In this document: piece after piece, positions 1 to 7,334 of the stretch | Numbering within the stretch: the stretch's first letter is position 1 | Layout of the letters: every line of letters starts with the position of its first letter | NCBI GenBank assembly: GCA_035286745.1 | Contig: DATECU010000094.1 | Location: forward strand, 1-8,292 | From: DATECU01 sp035286745 | Lineage (GTDB): Bacteria > Acidobacteriota > Vicinamibacteria > Fen-336 | DNA: 8,292 nucleotides | Direction of reading: 5' to 3' | Position numbers and translations under genes: made by a program | The notes under the pieces: model-generated | What the model was told of the DNA's origin: nothing | Database searches by the model: none | Seen by the model: the letters and a program-made list of their open reading frames with translations, nothing else

Positions 1-107
1 GGAATCCCGCGCCCGGTGCTCCCGCCCGCTCGCCGGGGACCGGCGCTCAGAAGGCGAACAGAAGCGCCTCTCCAGCTGGCGGTCTTCGCGCAGCCCCAGA
101 CGACTCG

Positions 108-1046
108 GTGACAGTGCGGCTCTTCGAGCTCCTGGCTCCCCGCCGCCTGCGCGTACTCAACCTGGGAGCCTCCCCGGTCCCCACCAGCGGCGGCTACCTG
201 GGACCCGGGGCCAGCCTGGATCTCCGACCGCAGGAATGGGTGGGCGCCGGCCTTCTGGAGATCCAGGCTCCCGAGTGGGGGCTGATCCGGCGGCTGCGGG
301 CCGAGCTCAGTTGCCGGGCGGGGCCGGGCGGGAGCTTGCGTCTCACCGCCCGCCTGGCCCGCCGGGAGTACGTGGCGGGAGTGTCGATGGCCGAACTGCC
401 GGGCGATTCGTCGGCGCACCACACTGAGTTGGGCGCAGCGGTTCTGCGCTTCCTGGGAAGGGGTGCGCGACATGCGGGCGCGGACGTCTGCGACACCACG
501 CACTGCGCCTGGTTCGTGGGACGCGGTCCACACTTGGATTGGACTGAACCGCGCCGGGCCCTTCCGCTCCCCGGACCCGCAGGCGCTCCCGACCTCACCC
601 TCGGCGATGCCGAATGGGCCCGGATCCTGGAAGCCGCTCGCCGGCCCGGTCCCAGCCAGTGGACCAGCCACTGCGGTGGCCGTCCACTGTCTTCCCACGC
701 CGTGTGGGGCACCGGAGACTCGAGTGCCATCCCCTGTCCCCGGCACGGCGCGGCGGAGACGCGCCCCTGGGCGCGGCTGTGGTCGGCGAAGGACGTCGAG
801 AAAGCGTTTGGCGCCTCAGTCCGGGCCATGAGCGTGGAAGACGAGGATGGGGTCTGGGTGATGCGCGTCGAGGCCCCGGAGGGCACGCGCGCCTGGCGTT
901 ACGACGAGGCTCACCGCCGGCTGGCCCGGGTCCTGGGCTGGGGCAGCCTGCCCAGCCCCGCCGAACGCATCGAGGCCGTGCCCGCCGGCTTCCGCGCCCA
1001 GGGCGTGGGTCTCGGTCACCGGGTCGGGCTCTGTCTCGCCGACTGA
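108..1046 (+). CDS. SpoIID/LytB-domain protein (divergent)
   Basis: SpoIID-family proteins are lytic transglycosylases or glycan-strand-binding proteins acting on peptidoglycan; SpoIID works in sporulation, but related domains occur in many non-sporulating bacteria. Seen here, numbering from the GTG at 108 (312 aa): REYVAGVSMAELPG at 86-99, matching the family's YVxGVxxxE segment, with E96 at the catalytic glutamate position; CDTTHC at 128-133, where H122, C128, H132 and C133 resemble the Cys/His zinc site of clostridial SpoIID; HCGG at 188-191; and the C-terminal GVGLGHRVGLCL at 299-310, like the family's GxGxGHxVGMSQ. The usual Ala-rich helix ending in ARTYA is poorly kept (LGAAVLRFLGRG, 109-120). 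No good ribosome binding site precedes the GTG. The frame stays open back to base 3 with no earlier start codon, so the true start may lie outside the window and a signal peptide cannot be judged. The gene is convergent with the DUF1330 gene. The family call is fairly firm; enzymatic activity is inferred. Confidence 0.78.
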   Translation: MTVRLFELLAPRRLRVLNLGASPVPTSGGYLGPGASLDLRPQEWVGAGLLEIQAPEWGLIRRLRAELSCRAGPGGSLRLTARLARREYVAGVSMAELPGDSSAHHTELGAAVLRFLGRGARHAGADVCDTTHCAWFVGRGPHLDWTEPRRALPLPGPAGAPDLTLGDAEWARILEAARRPGPSQWTSHCGGRPLSSHAVWGTGDSSAIPCPRHGAAETRPWARLWSAKDVEKAFGASVRAMSVEDEDGVWVMRVEAPEGTRAWRYDEAHRRLARVLGWGSLPSPAERIEAVPAGFRAQGVGLGHRVGLCLAD

Positions 1047-1055
1047 CCTCAGTCG
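1040..1055. terminator. Inverted repeat spanning both convergent stops
   Basis: The arms CGACTGA (1040-1046) and TCAGTCG (1049-1055) are perfect reverse complements around CC. The plus-strand TGA (1044-1046) and the minus-strand TGA (1051-1049) are both inside it. A realistic hairpin would have a 6-bp stem and a 4-nt loop. No T-run follows on either strand, so a bidirectional terminator role is only suggested by its position between convergent genes. Confidence 0.3.
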
Positions 1056-1339
1056 ACGCCGGCGACCGCGACCAACCTCGAGCGCGCGGTGCGCTGCCTC
1101 AAGGCCTTGGCCGGCGCGTACTCGGGCGACGCCCACCAGGCCTTGGCCTGCGAGAGAGACGGAAACTCCAGCACCACGACCCGAGCCAGCGGAGGTGGGC
1201 CCTCCAGGGTCGCCACCTCGCCGCCCCGCGCCAGGTAGCGTCCGCCGTACAGGGCGACCGTGTGCTGCGCCAGCTTCTTGTACTCCTCGTAGCCGCTGGC
1301 GTCGGTCACCTCGACCTCCACCATCACGTATGCTGCCAT
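1049..1339 (-). CDS. DUF1330 family protein
   Basis: A 96-residue protein spanning the whole DUF1330 family (PF07045), small proteins with a dimeric alpha/beta-barrel (ferredoxin-like) fold and no assigned reaction. Conserved blocks seen: MAAYVMVEVEV at the N-terminus (first strand); YEEYKKL (17-23); YGGRYLARGG (31-40), the family's hallmark; LEG (45-47); VVVLEFPS (54-61); and A-x-A-W-W-x-SPEY (65-74) followed by R81. The ATG at 1339 is supported by GGGAGG (1344-1349) with 4-nt spacing. It lies 51 bp downstream of surE on the same strand, so cotranscription is plausible. The family assignment is confident. Whether it is an enzyme, a binding protein or something else cannot be read from the sequence. 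Confidence 0.9.
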   Translation of the reverse strand: MAAYVMVEVEVTDASGYEEYKKLAQHTVALYGGRYLARGGEVATLEGPPPLARVVVLEFPSLSQAKAWWASPEYAPAKALRQRTARSRLVAVAGVD

Positions 1340-1372
1340 GACACCTCCCGAGGGTTGCTTGGGGATTCGCCG

Positions 1373-1392
1373 GAACCGTCACCCGCCGGTTC
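1373..1392 (-). other. Weak hairpin at the surE stop codon
   Basis: GAACCG (1373-1378) and CGGTTC (1387-1392) are perfect complements with an 8-nt loop and overlap the surE TGA. No T-run follows in the minus direction. It lies in the 51-bp gap between surE and the DUF1330 gene. It could slow or trim the transcript, or be chance in GC-rich DNA. Confidence 0.15.
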
Positions 1393-2167
1393 AGCCTGCC
1401 AGGGTCGGCACTCTCCGCATGCCGTCGATGGGCCAGCGTCGCACCGCCTGGCTGGTGCTCTGGTCGGTCATGTCGGTCTGCAAAGGGGTAACCGAAACCA
1501 GCTTGTCGCGGTAGACGGCATTGCAGTCGGAGCCCGGAATGTCCTCGTGCTGGTATTCGCTGCCGCCGATCCAGTAGTACTTGCGGCCGCGAGGGTCCAC
1601 CTTTTCGATCACGTCGAAGCCGTAGGAGTGCTTCCCCAGCCGGGTGATCACGTAGCCCTCAGGGTCGCAGCCGGCAGGCACGTTCACGTTGAGCAGCATG
1701 TGGGGCGAGAGCGTCTGGGCCAGGGCTGCGACCACCAGCTTCCTGGCGAAGCGGGCAGCCGGTCCGAAATCGAAGCTGCGGCGGGAGGCCAGACTGAAGG
1801 CGATGGCCGGGATGCCGAGAAAGGAAGCCTCCATGGCCGCTGCCACAGTCCCAGAGTAGGTGATGTCGTCAGCCATGTTGGGGCCGTGGTTGATGCCGGA
1901 GACCATGAGATCCGGCCGGCCCGCTTTCATGATGTGGTTGACGCCGACGTACGAGCAGTCGGTGGGAGTGCCGTCCACCGCGAACCAGCGAGGCCGCACC
2001 TCACGAATCCGAAGCGGACGATAGAGGCTGATGGCGTGGGAGGCGGCCGACTGCTCGATCTCGGGGGCCACCACCCACACCTCCCCCAGGCCTTCCATGG
2101 CCTCGGCCAGGGCCCGGATGCCCTCGGACTGGTGCCCGTCGTCGTTGGAGACCAGGATGCGCGTCAA
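1391..2167 (-). CDS. surE: 5'/3'-nucleotidase SurE
   Basis: SurE is a cytoplasmic metal-dependent phosphatase that dephosphorylates nucleoside 5'- and 3'-monophosphates and, in some species, short polyphosphate. The 258-aa product is of normal family length. Seen: ILVSNDDG (4-11); APEIEQSAASHAIS (34-47); GTPTDCSYVGVNHIM (66-80); SGINHGPN (90-97); and TYSGTVAAAMEA (103-114). Aligned by eye with E. coli SurE (metal ligands D8, D9, S39, N92), the ligands here are D9, D10, S40 and N93, all kept. Start: a TTG at 2167, giving MTRILVSNDDG, is the only in-frame start placed like other SurE N-termini; GGAAG (2175-2179) lies 7 nt upstream. The TTG overlaps the TGA of the M48 gene (TTGA), so translation is probably coupled to it. 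An upstream extension of the frame is only the overlap with the M48 gene. Well supported as an intact, probably active SurE. Confidence 0.95.
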   Translation of the reverse strand: MTRILVSNDDGHQSEGIRALAEAMEGLGEVWVVAPEIEQSAASHAISLYRPLRIREVRPRWFAVDGTPTDCSYVGVNHIMKAGRPDLMVSGINHGPNMADDITYSGTVAAAMEASFLGIPAIAFSLASRRSFDFGPAARFARKLVVAALAQTLSPHMLLNVNVPAGCDPEGYVITRLGKHSYGFDVIEKVDPRGRKYYWIGGSEYQHEDIPGSDCNAVYRDKLVSVTPLQTDMTDQSTSQAVRRWPIDGMRRVPTLAG

Positions 2168-3483
2168 TAGCGCACTTCCGTGACCTTGGCGTCCTGGGCG
2201 ATGATCGTCACCTCGGGATAGACCCATTCGGCACGGGCGCCGGACCGAAGGTCCTTGGCCGGCGGCCCCAGGAGCTTCCGCACCTCGGCGAGCGGCATGC
2301 CCGGCTTGATGCGCCTGACGACCTGGGACCGGGCATCCGCCAGGGCCGCCGCCGGATCGTCCTCCACCTCCCCGGCGTCCGCCTGCTCCGGTTCCCGCTC
2401 CCGCTCCCGACCTGCGGGCCGAGGCTCCGGCGGGGGCTGGTTCCGGGCGTTGCGCTGGGCCTGGTTCTCGGCGGCATCCGAGTAGTTGAGCGCCAGCTCC
2501 CGCTCCAGGTACTGGGCCCGTGCCGTGGAGCGCGAGTGATTGCTGAAGAAGAAGCTGGCCGCCTTGCCGGGCTCTCCATACCTCCGGGCGAAGCGATGCC
2601 AGAGCCGCGGGCCCACACTCACGTCGAAGCCGCCTTCGTACGCATAGCGCATGCCGACACGGTCCGCCTGATCCTCGAGCTCGCGCCCGAAACCGTTGGC
2701 CCAAACGCTGGCTCCCAGGACGGTCAGCAGGTCCACCACCGCCCGCTTGTGGCGGTTGTCGATGCTCTCGGCGGCGACGGCGACGCCCAGGGCCGCGATC
2801 TGAATCCACATCGCCTTCTTGAACTGGCGCCGGGTGTGCTCGTGGCTGGCGTGCACCAGCTCGTGGCCCAGCACGATGGCCACCTCGTCGTCGTCCATGT
2901 CGTCGAGCAGCCCGCTGAAGACGTAGATGGAGAAGTTGCCCATGGCAAAGGCGTTCCATTCCGGGTTGTCGATGACGTAGACGCGAATCCGGTCGGGCTC
3001 CAGGTAGGGCGGCGCCAGGCGGTCCATGATGCGGCGCACCCGCTCCACCTCGGGTCCCGAGCTGTACAGGCGACCGATCACCCTACGCCGATGGTGCCGG
3101 TCCTCGACGTAGTAGCGGCCGGCCCGGCGGTACCTGGCCTCGGCCCGGTCGGTGGCCTCCCTGACTTCCCCCTCGAACAGCGAGCGCCCGTTAGGCTTGG
3201 CCTCCACCTCGTCGGCCAGCAACACCCCCCGGGGGCCACGCGACCCCTCGGCCTTGACTTCGTAGCCCAAGGGGATGGCGTCGAAGCTGTCGGCTTCCCC
3301 CTCTCCCTTGAACTTGCCCCCAGACCGCAGGCGAATCTGCTGGCCGTCCACCACCAGGGTCTGGCCCTGACGCCACTCGGCGTACCCCTCGACCTTGGCC
3401 TCCGGGTCGTCGCCCGCCGTCACCGACGGTGCGCCAGCCAAGAGCCAGCTGAACGCAACCCAAGCCCACACCCGGTTACGCAT
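2164..3483 (-). CDS. Secreted M48 metallopeptidase with BamE-like C-terminus
   Basis: Zinc peptidase of family M48 (HtpX/Ste24/BepA group), probably acting in the periplasm on envelope proteins. The 439-aa product has, in order: a signal peptide (1-23: basic start, WVAFSWLLAG core, likely cleavage after VTA); a small beta-rich region (30-96) resembling DUF5666-type domains; the M48 domain (about 130-330) with AFAMGNFSIYVFSGLL (178-193), HELVH zinc motif (207-211; H207, E208, H211) and a third ligand, probably E270, in ELEDQAD; a charged, proline-rich linker (340-378) with RERER; and a C-terminal segment (389-439) containing IKPGMPLAEVRKLLGPP, typical of SmpA/OmlA/BamE-like folds. Start: ATG at 3483, because AAGGAGG (3489-3495) sits 5 nt upstream and it gives a proper signal peptide; a TTG at 3507 in the same frame lacks this. 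Its stop overlaps the surE start. M48 is firm; the N-terminal domain call is tentative; substrate unknown. Confidence 0.9.
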   Translation of the reverse strand: MRNRVWAWVAFSWLLAGAPSVTAGDDPEAKVEGYAEWRQGQTLVVDGQQIRLRSGGKFKGEGEADSFDAIPLGYEVKAEGSRGPRGVLLADEVEAKPNGRSLFEGEVREATDRAEARYRRAGRYYVEDRHHRRRVIGRLYSSGPEVERVRRIMDRLAPPYLEPDRIRVYVIDNPEWNAFAMGNFSIYVFSGLLDDMDDDEVAIVLGHELVHASHEHTRRQFKKAMWIQIAALGVAVAAESIDNRHKRAVVDLLTVLGASVWANGFGRELEDQADRVGMRYAYEGGFDVSVGPRLWHRFARRYGEPGKAASFFFSNHSRSTARAQYLERELALNYSDAAENQAQRNARNQPPPEPRPAGREREREPEQADAGEVEDDPAAALADARSQVVRRIKPGMPLAEVRKLLGPPAKDLRSGARAEWVYPEVTIIAQDAKVTEVRY

Positions 3484-3488
3484 GGCAG

Positions 3489-3495
3489 CCTCCTT
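3489..3495 (-). promoter_or_regulatory. Strong ribosome binding site of the M48 gene
   Basis: Reads AAGGAGG on the minus strand, 5 nt before the ATG at 3483. It is the best Shine-Dalgarno match in the window and decides between this ATG and the in-frame TTG at 3507. Independent strong initiation fits the M48 gene being the first cistron of an M48-surE unit. Confidence 0.8.
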
Positions 3496-3540
3496 CGGGC
3501 GGTTCAAGGCCTAAGGATAACGCGGGACGGGCGATCCTGG

Positions 3541-3564
3541 CGAGACGGCCCGCCGGCCGTCTCG
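3541..3564 (-). terminator. Perfect 10-bp hairpin after the membrane-protein gene
   Basis: CGAGACGGCC (3541-3550) and GGCCGTCTCG (3555-3564) pair perfectly around CGCC. It lies about 30 bp past the stop of the GT-C-like gene and about 57 bp before the M48 ATG, in a 111-bp gap. A terminator is the natural reading, but no T-run follows in the minus direction (CCAGGATCG). It could instead be an RNA 3'-end stabiliser or a protein-binding dyad. The rest of the gap shows no convincing promoter. Confidence 0.45.
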
Positions 3565-3594
3565 GGCGTGGCTGTTGCCAGGGTGCTCCGCGGC

Positions 3595-5829
3595 CTAGCG
3601 CACCCAGATCTCGACTTCGGGGAGGCGCCAGCCGTCCTCGCTGGTCCCACTCTCGTCGACCAGAAGCCGGACGCCGGCCATCACCCGGCCACCCAGGTCG
3701 AAGCCCAGGGCCGCGTGCGCGGGATCCGCGAGCACGCGGTCCAGGAGCTGGAGAGCGTGGGGCCCGTCGTAGCGCGAGACCTCGGTCCAGTTGCCGGAGG
3801 GGTCGCGCGCAGCCACTCGAAAGCGGGTCGGGAAGGCGCTGTCGCGGCGCAGGGGTAGCACGACGCCCGCCACCGCCAGAGGCCGGTCGAAGAGGACCTC
3901 GAAGTACTCGTCGCCCTGGAGCCGGCGCGGGACCGACCACGCCGTAGACAGGTTCGCGTCCGCCGCGTCCGCCGCCTGGCCTCGCTTGGCCGCATAGCGC
4001 CACAGCGGGTCACGCCGCCGGTTGCCCGCGGGGAATCGGGCCACAGCCACCGGCGGAGCGCCGGCCAGGGAGTAGACCTCATCGGCGGTGGCCTCGAAGA
4101 GCCGGGCTCCCGGGCCCTCGAAGCGCGCCCGCGGCAGGAGGTAGCCGCGGGCGACCGCGCGAGGCAGCCGGTCGTAGAGGTCAAGGTCCGCCCGCTGCAG
4201 GCGGCGGGCCTGCTCCTCCGTAGAGGCCGCCTTCACGTCCGGACGCTCGACCAGGTCCTTGCCTAACGGTCGCCCCTGGTGGACCACCACGGTCTCGACC
4301 CCGACCCGGCGCAGGGCGACCAGAGAAGCCGGGGAGGGGAACTCCGCCGCGAGACGGCGCAGCAGTCGGCTGACCAGCGGCGGGTAGGCGGTGTAGCCGT
4401 GAACGAGGGGACGCCAGTGGACCGCCGAGAAGTACATCTCGAGGGTCTCCCGGCGCACCAGCGCCTCCCCACGAATCGGCAGCTCGACCACCGCTCCGGC
4501 GGGGTTCTCCGCCAGCCAGCGGTAGACGGCAGGACTCCGGCTGAGCGTGGGCACGCGGTCGGTATGGAGGATCACCGAGAAGTGCTCGGCCGGGACCAAG
4601 ATCGCCAGGCCCAGGGCCAGCCAGCGCCGTCCGGGGGACGCCAGGAGATCGAGTCCCCGGCCCGCCAGGAGGCCCAGGAAGAGCATGGCCAAGAGCCCCA
4701 GCCGCTCCGGAATCCGCACCAAACGGAAGCCTGGGATCCAGTCGTAGAGCAGGCGGTAAGGACCCGGTCCCAGCCGCAGGCCGAAGGCCCGCATGTCCGC
4801 GCCCAACGAGAGGACGACGAACAGGAGGCCCACGGCGGCTGCCGTCGGAACCCAGATCCGCGGGGCGAGGCCGCTCGCGCTATCGGTTTCCCGTCGCCTC
4901 AACCCCCAGGCGCAGAGCGCGGCCAGAGCCAGGCCGAGCGCCAGGAAGCCCACGAAGTGAGGGGCCTGCTGCTGCAAGCGGGCCTCGGCCCCGATGGCTC
5001 CGTAGACCAGGTTGCCGGGAGCCGTGGTCAGGTAGTGGTTGAGGTCGACGCCGGCCGGCAGCTCTCGGCTCAGCCGGTGGCTGCGCGCCAAACGCAAGTA
5101 GGGCGCCATCATCGGCAGCAGCAGCAGGCCGGCCAGGCTGGCGGTCAGGGCGGCCAGCGGGAGCCTGCGCACGACCTGTCGCGGTCGAGCAACCAGCGCC
5201 CCCAGGGTGACGAGTCCCAGCAGCAACAGGGCGTAGAGCAGATGGTAGTTGGAGGAGAGGCCCTGCAGCAGCAGGAAGCCACCCAGAGCCCACGCGTGCC
5301 GGCGGGTCCCGGTCCTCAGCCAGCCCACGAGCTCGGCCAGGGCCAGCGGGATGAAACCGTGGAACACGATGTTCAGCCGCGGGGCCTCGTTGATCTGGTA
5401 GGTGTGGAAGCCATAGAGGGCTCCCGCGACCCAGGACCCCAGGAGGCCAAGCCCCAGCACCCGCCCCAGATGCCGAGCTCCCATGGCGGCGAGGAGGCAG
5501 CCGAGGGCGACCGCAACGTTGGCGGCGAGCACGGGGTTGTTGGTCGCCCACATCACGGGCGCAACCAGAAGCGACGGCAGCAGGCGGTGGTCGGTGAACG
5601 CGAGGGCCTGACCCAACGGATGGAGGATGTTGGCGTCGAAGAGGTGGGCCGGCGCGCGGAAGAACTGACGCACGTTCCAGGCCACGATGTAGGCGCTCTC
5701 CAGCGAGTCCCCCACGTAGGCGACCGTGTCCCAGGGCCGCCGGGAGACCGGGTAGAAGCTGGGGAAGAGGAGGAGGGCGTACAGGCCGAGGGCGAGCAGG
5801 CTCGATCGACGCTTCATGGGGCGGCCCAT
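3595..5829 (-). CDS. GT-C-like membrane protein with discoidin-like C-terminus
   Basis: A 744-aa protein. Residues 10-420 hold roughly eleven hydrophobic helices; 421-744 are soluble. The first loop has GDSLESAYIVAW (40-51) and FDANILHPLG (64-73), and a late membrane region has GFRLVRIPERLG (367-378). This layout resembles large bacterial GT-C-fold glycosyltransferase-like proteins that use lipid-linked sugar donors, with an acidic residue in the first outer loop (D41 or E44 here). The last 125 residues resemble a discoidin (F5/8 type C) carbohydrate-binding domain: DANLSTAW (624-631), EYFEVLFDRPLAVAGVVLPL (641-660) and a final LPEVEIWV. By inference it transfers sugars or binds glycans at the envelope; donor and acceptor are unknown. 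Start: ATG at 5829 has a weak GGA 9 nt upstream; ATG at 5817 (740 aa, MKRRSSLL) is an equal alternative. Upstream extension of the frame only overlaps boxB. The gene begins 80 bp after the boxB stop, with no evident shared function. Confidence 0.75.
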   Translation of the reverse strand: MGRPMKRRSSLLALGLYALLLFPSFYPVSRRPWDTVAYVGDSLESAYIVAWNVRQFFRAPAHLFDANILHPLGQALAFTDHRLLPSLLVAPVMWATNNPVLAANVAVALGCLLAAMGARHLGRVLGLGLLGSWVAGALYGFHTYQINEAPRLNIVFHGFIPLALAELVGWLRTGTRRHAWALGGFLLLQGLSSNYHLLYALLLLGLVTLGALVARPRQVVRRLPLAALTASLAGLLLLPMMAPYLRLARSHRLSRELPAGVDLNHYLTTAPGNLVYGAIGAEARLQQQAPHFVGFLALGLALAALCAWGLRRRETDSASGLAPRIWVPTAAAVGLLFVVLSLGADMRAFGLRLGPGPYRLLYDWIPGFRLVRIPERLGLLAMLFLGLLAGRGLDLLASPGRRWLALGLAILVPAEHFSVILHTDRVPTLSRSPAVYRWLAENPAGAVVELPIRGEALVRRETLEMYFSAVHWRPLVHGYTAYPPLVSRLLRRLAAEFPSPASLVALRRVGVETVVVHQGRPLGKDLVERPDVKAASTEEQARRLQRADLDLYDRLPRAVARGYLLPRARFEGPGARLFEATADEVYSLAGAPPVAVARFPAGNRRRDPLWRYAAKRGQAADAADANLSTAWSVPRRLQGDEYFEVLFDRPLAVAGVVLPLRRDSAFPTRFRVAARDPSGNWTEVSRYDGPHALQLLDRVLADPAHAALGFDLGGRVMAGVRLLVDESGTSEDGWRLPEVEIWVR

Positions 5830-5856
5830 TATGCCGGTTCCGCCACTCGCCGCGCA

Positions 5857-5872
5857 CAGGGCGGCTGCCCTG
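5857..5872 (-). other. Short hairpin in the boxB-downstream gap
   Basis: CAGGGC (5857-5862) and GCCCTG (5867-5872) pair around GGCT. It lies in the 80-bp gap between the boxB stop and the next gene. No T-run follows on the minus strand, so a terminator role after boxB is weakly supported. The gap is otherwise GC-rich with no recognisable promoter. Confidence 0.2.
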
Positions 5873-5909
5873 CGGCCGCGAGGTCCGGCTCGGCGGCGCC
5901 GCTGACTTT

Positions 5910-7325
<1,416 letters not shown>

Positions 7326-7334
7326 CGACTCACC

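Noticed and set aside
614..2170. Plus-strand open frame of 518 codons across the SpoIID-like, DUF1330 and surE genes
   Set aside because: It crosses three recognisable genes in another frame or strand and shows only low-complexity Arg/Gly/His-rich sequence.
2386..2410. Short tandem repeat of CCCGCT-like units
   Set aside because: Only two to three units, encoding the RERER stretch in the M48 linker; ordinary low complexity rather than a functional repeat array.
2168..2959. Extension of surE far upstream in the same frame
   Set aside because: That part is Arg/Gly/Ala-rich shadow sequence inside the M48 gene; SurE proteins begin right at the ILVSNDDG segment.
3514..3519. TATCCT on the minus strand as a -10 box for the M48 gene
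   Set aside because: It matches only part of the consensus, and no -35-like hexamer lies at a suitable distance upstream.
2536..3858. Plus-strand open frame of 440 codons opposite the M48 gene
   Set aside because: It has no recognisable motif and lies opposite a gene with an intact HELVH peptidase domain and strong ribosome binding site.
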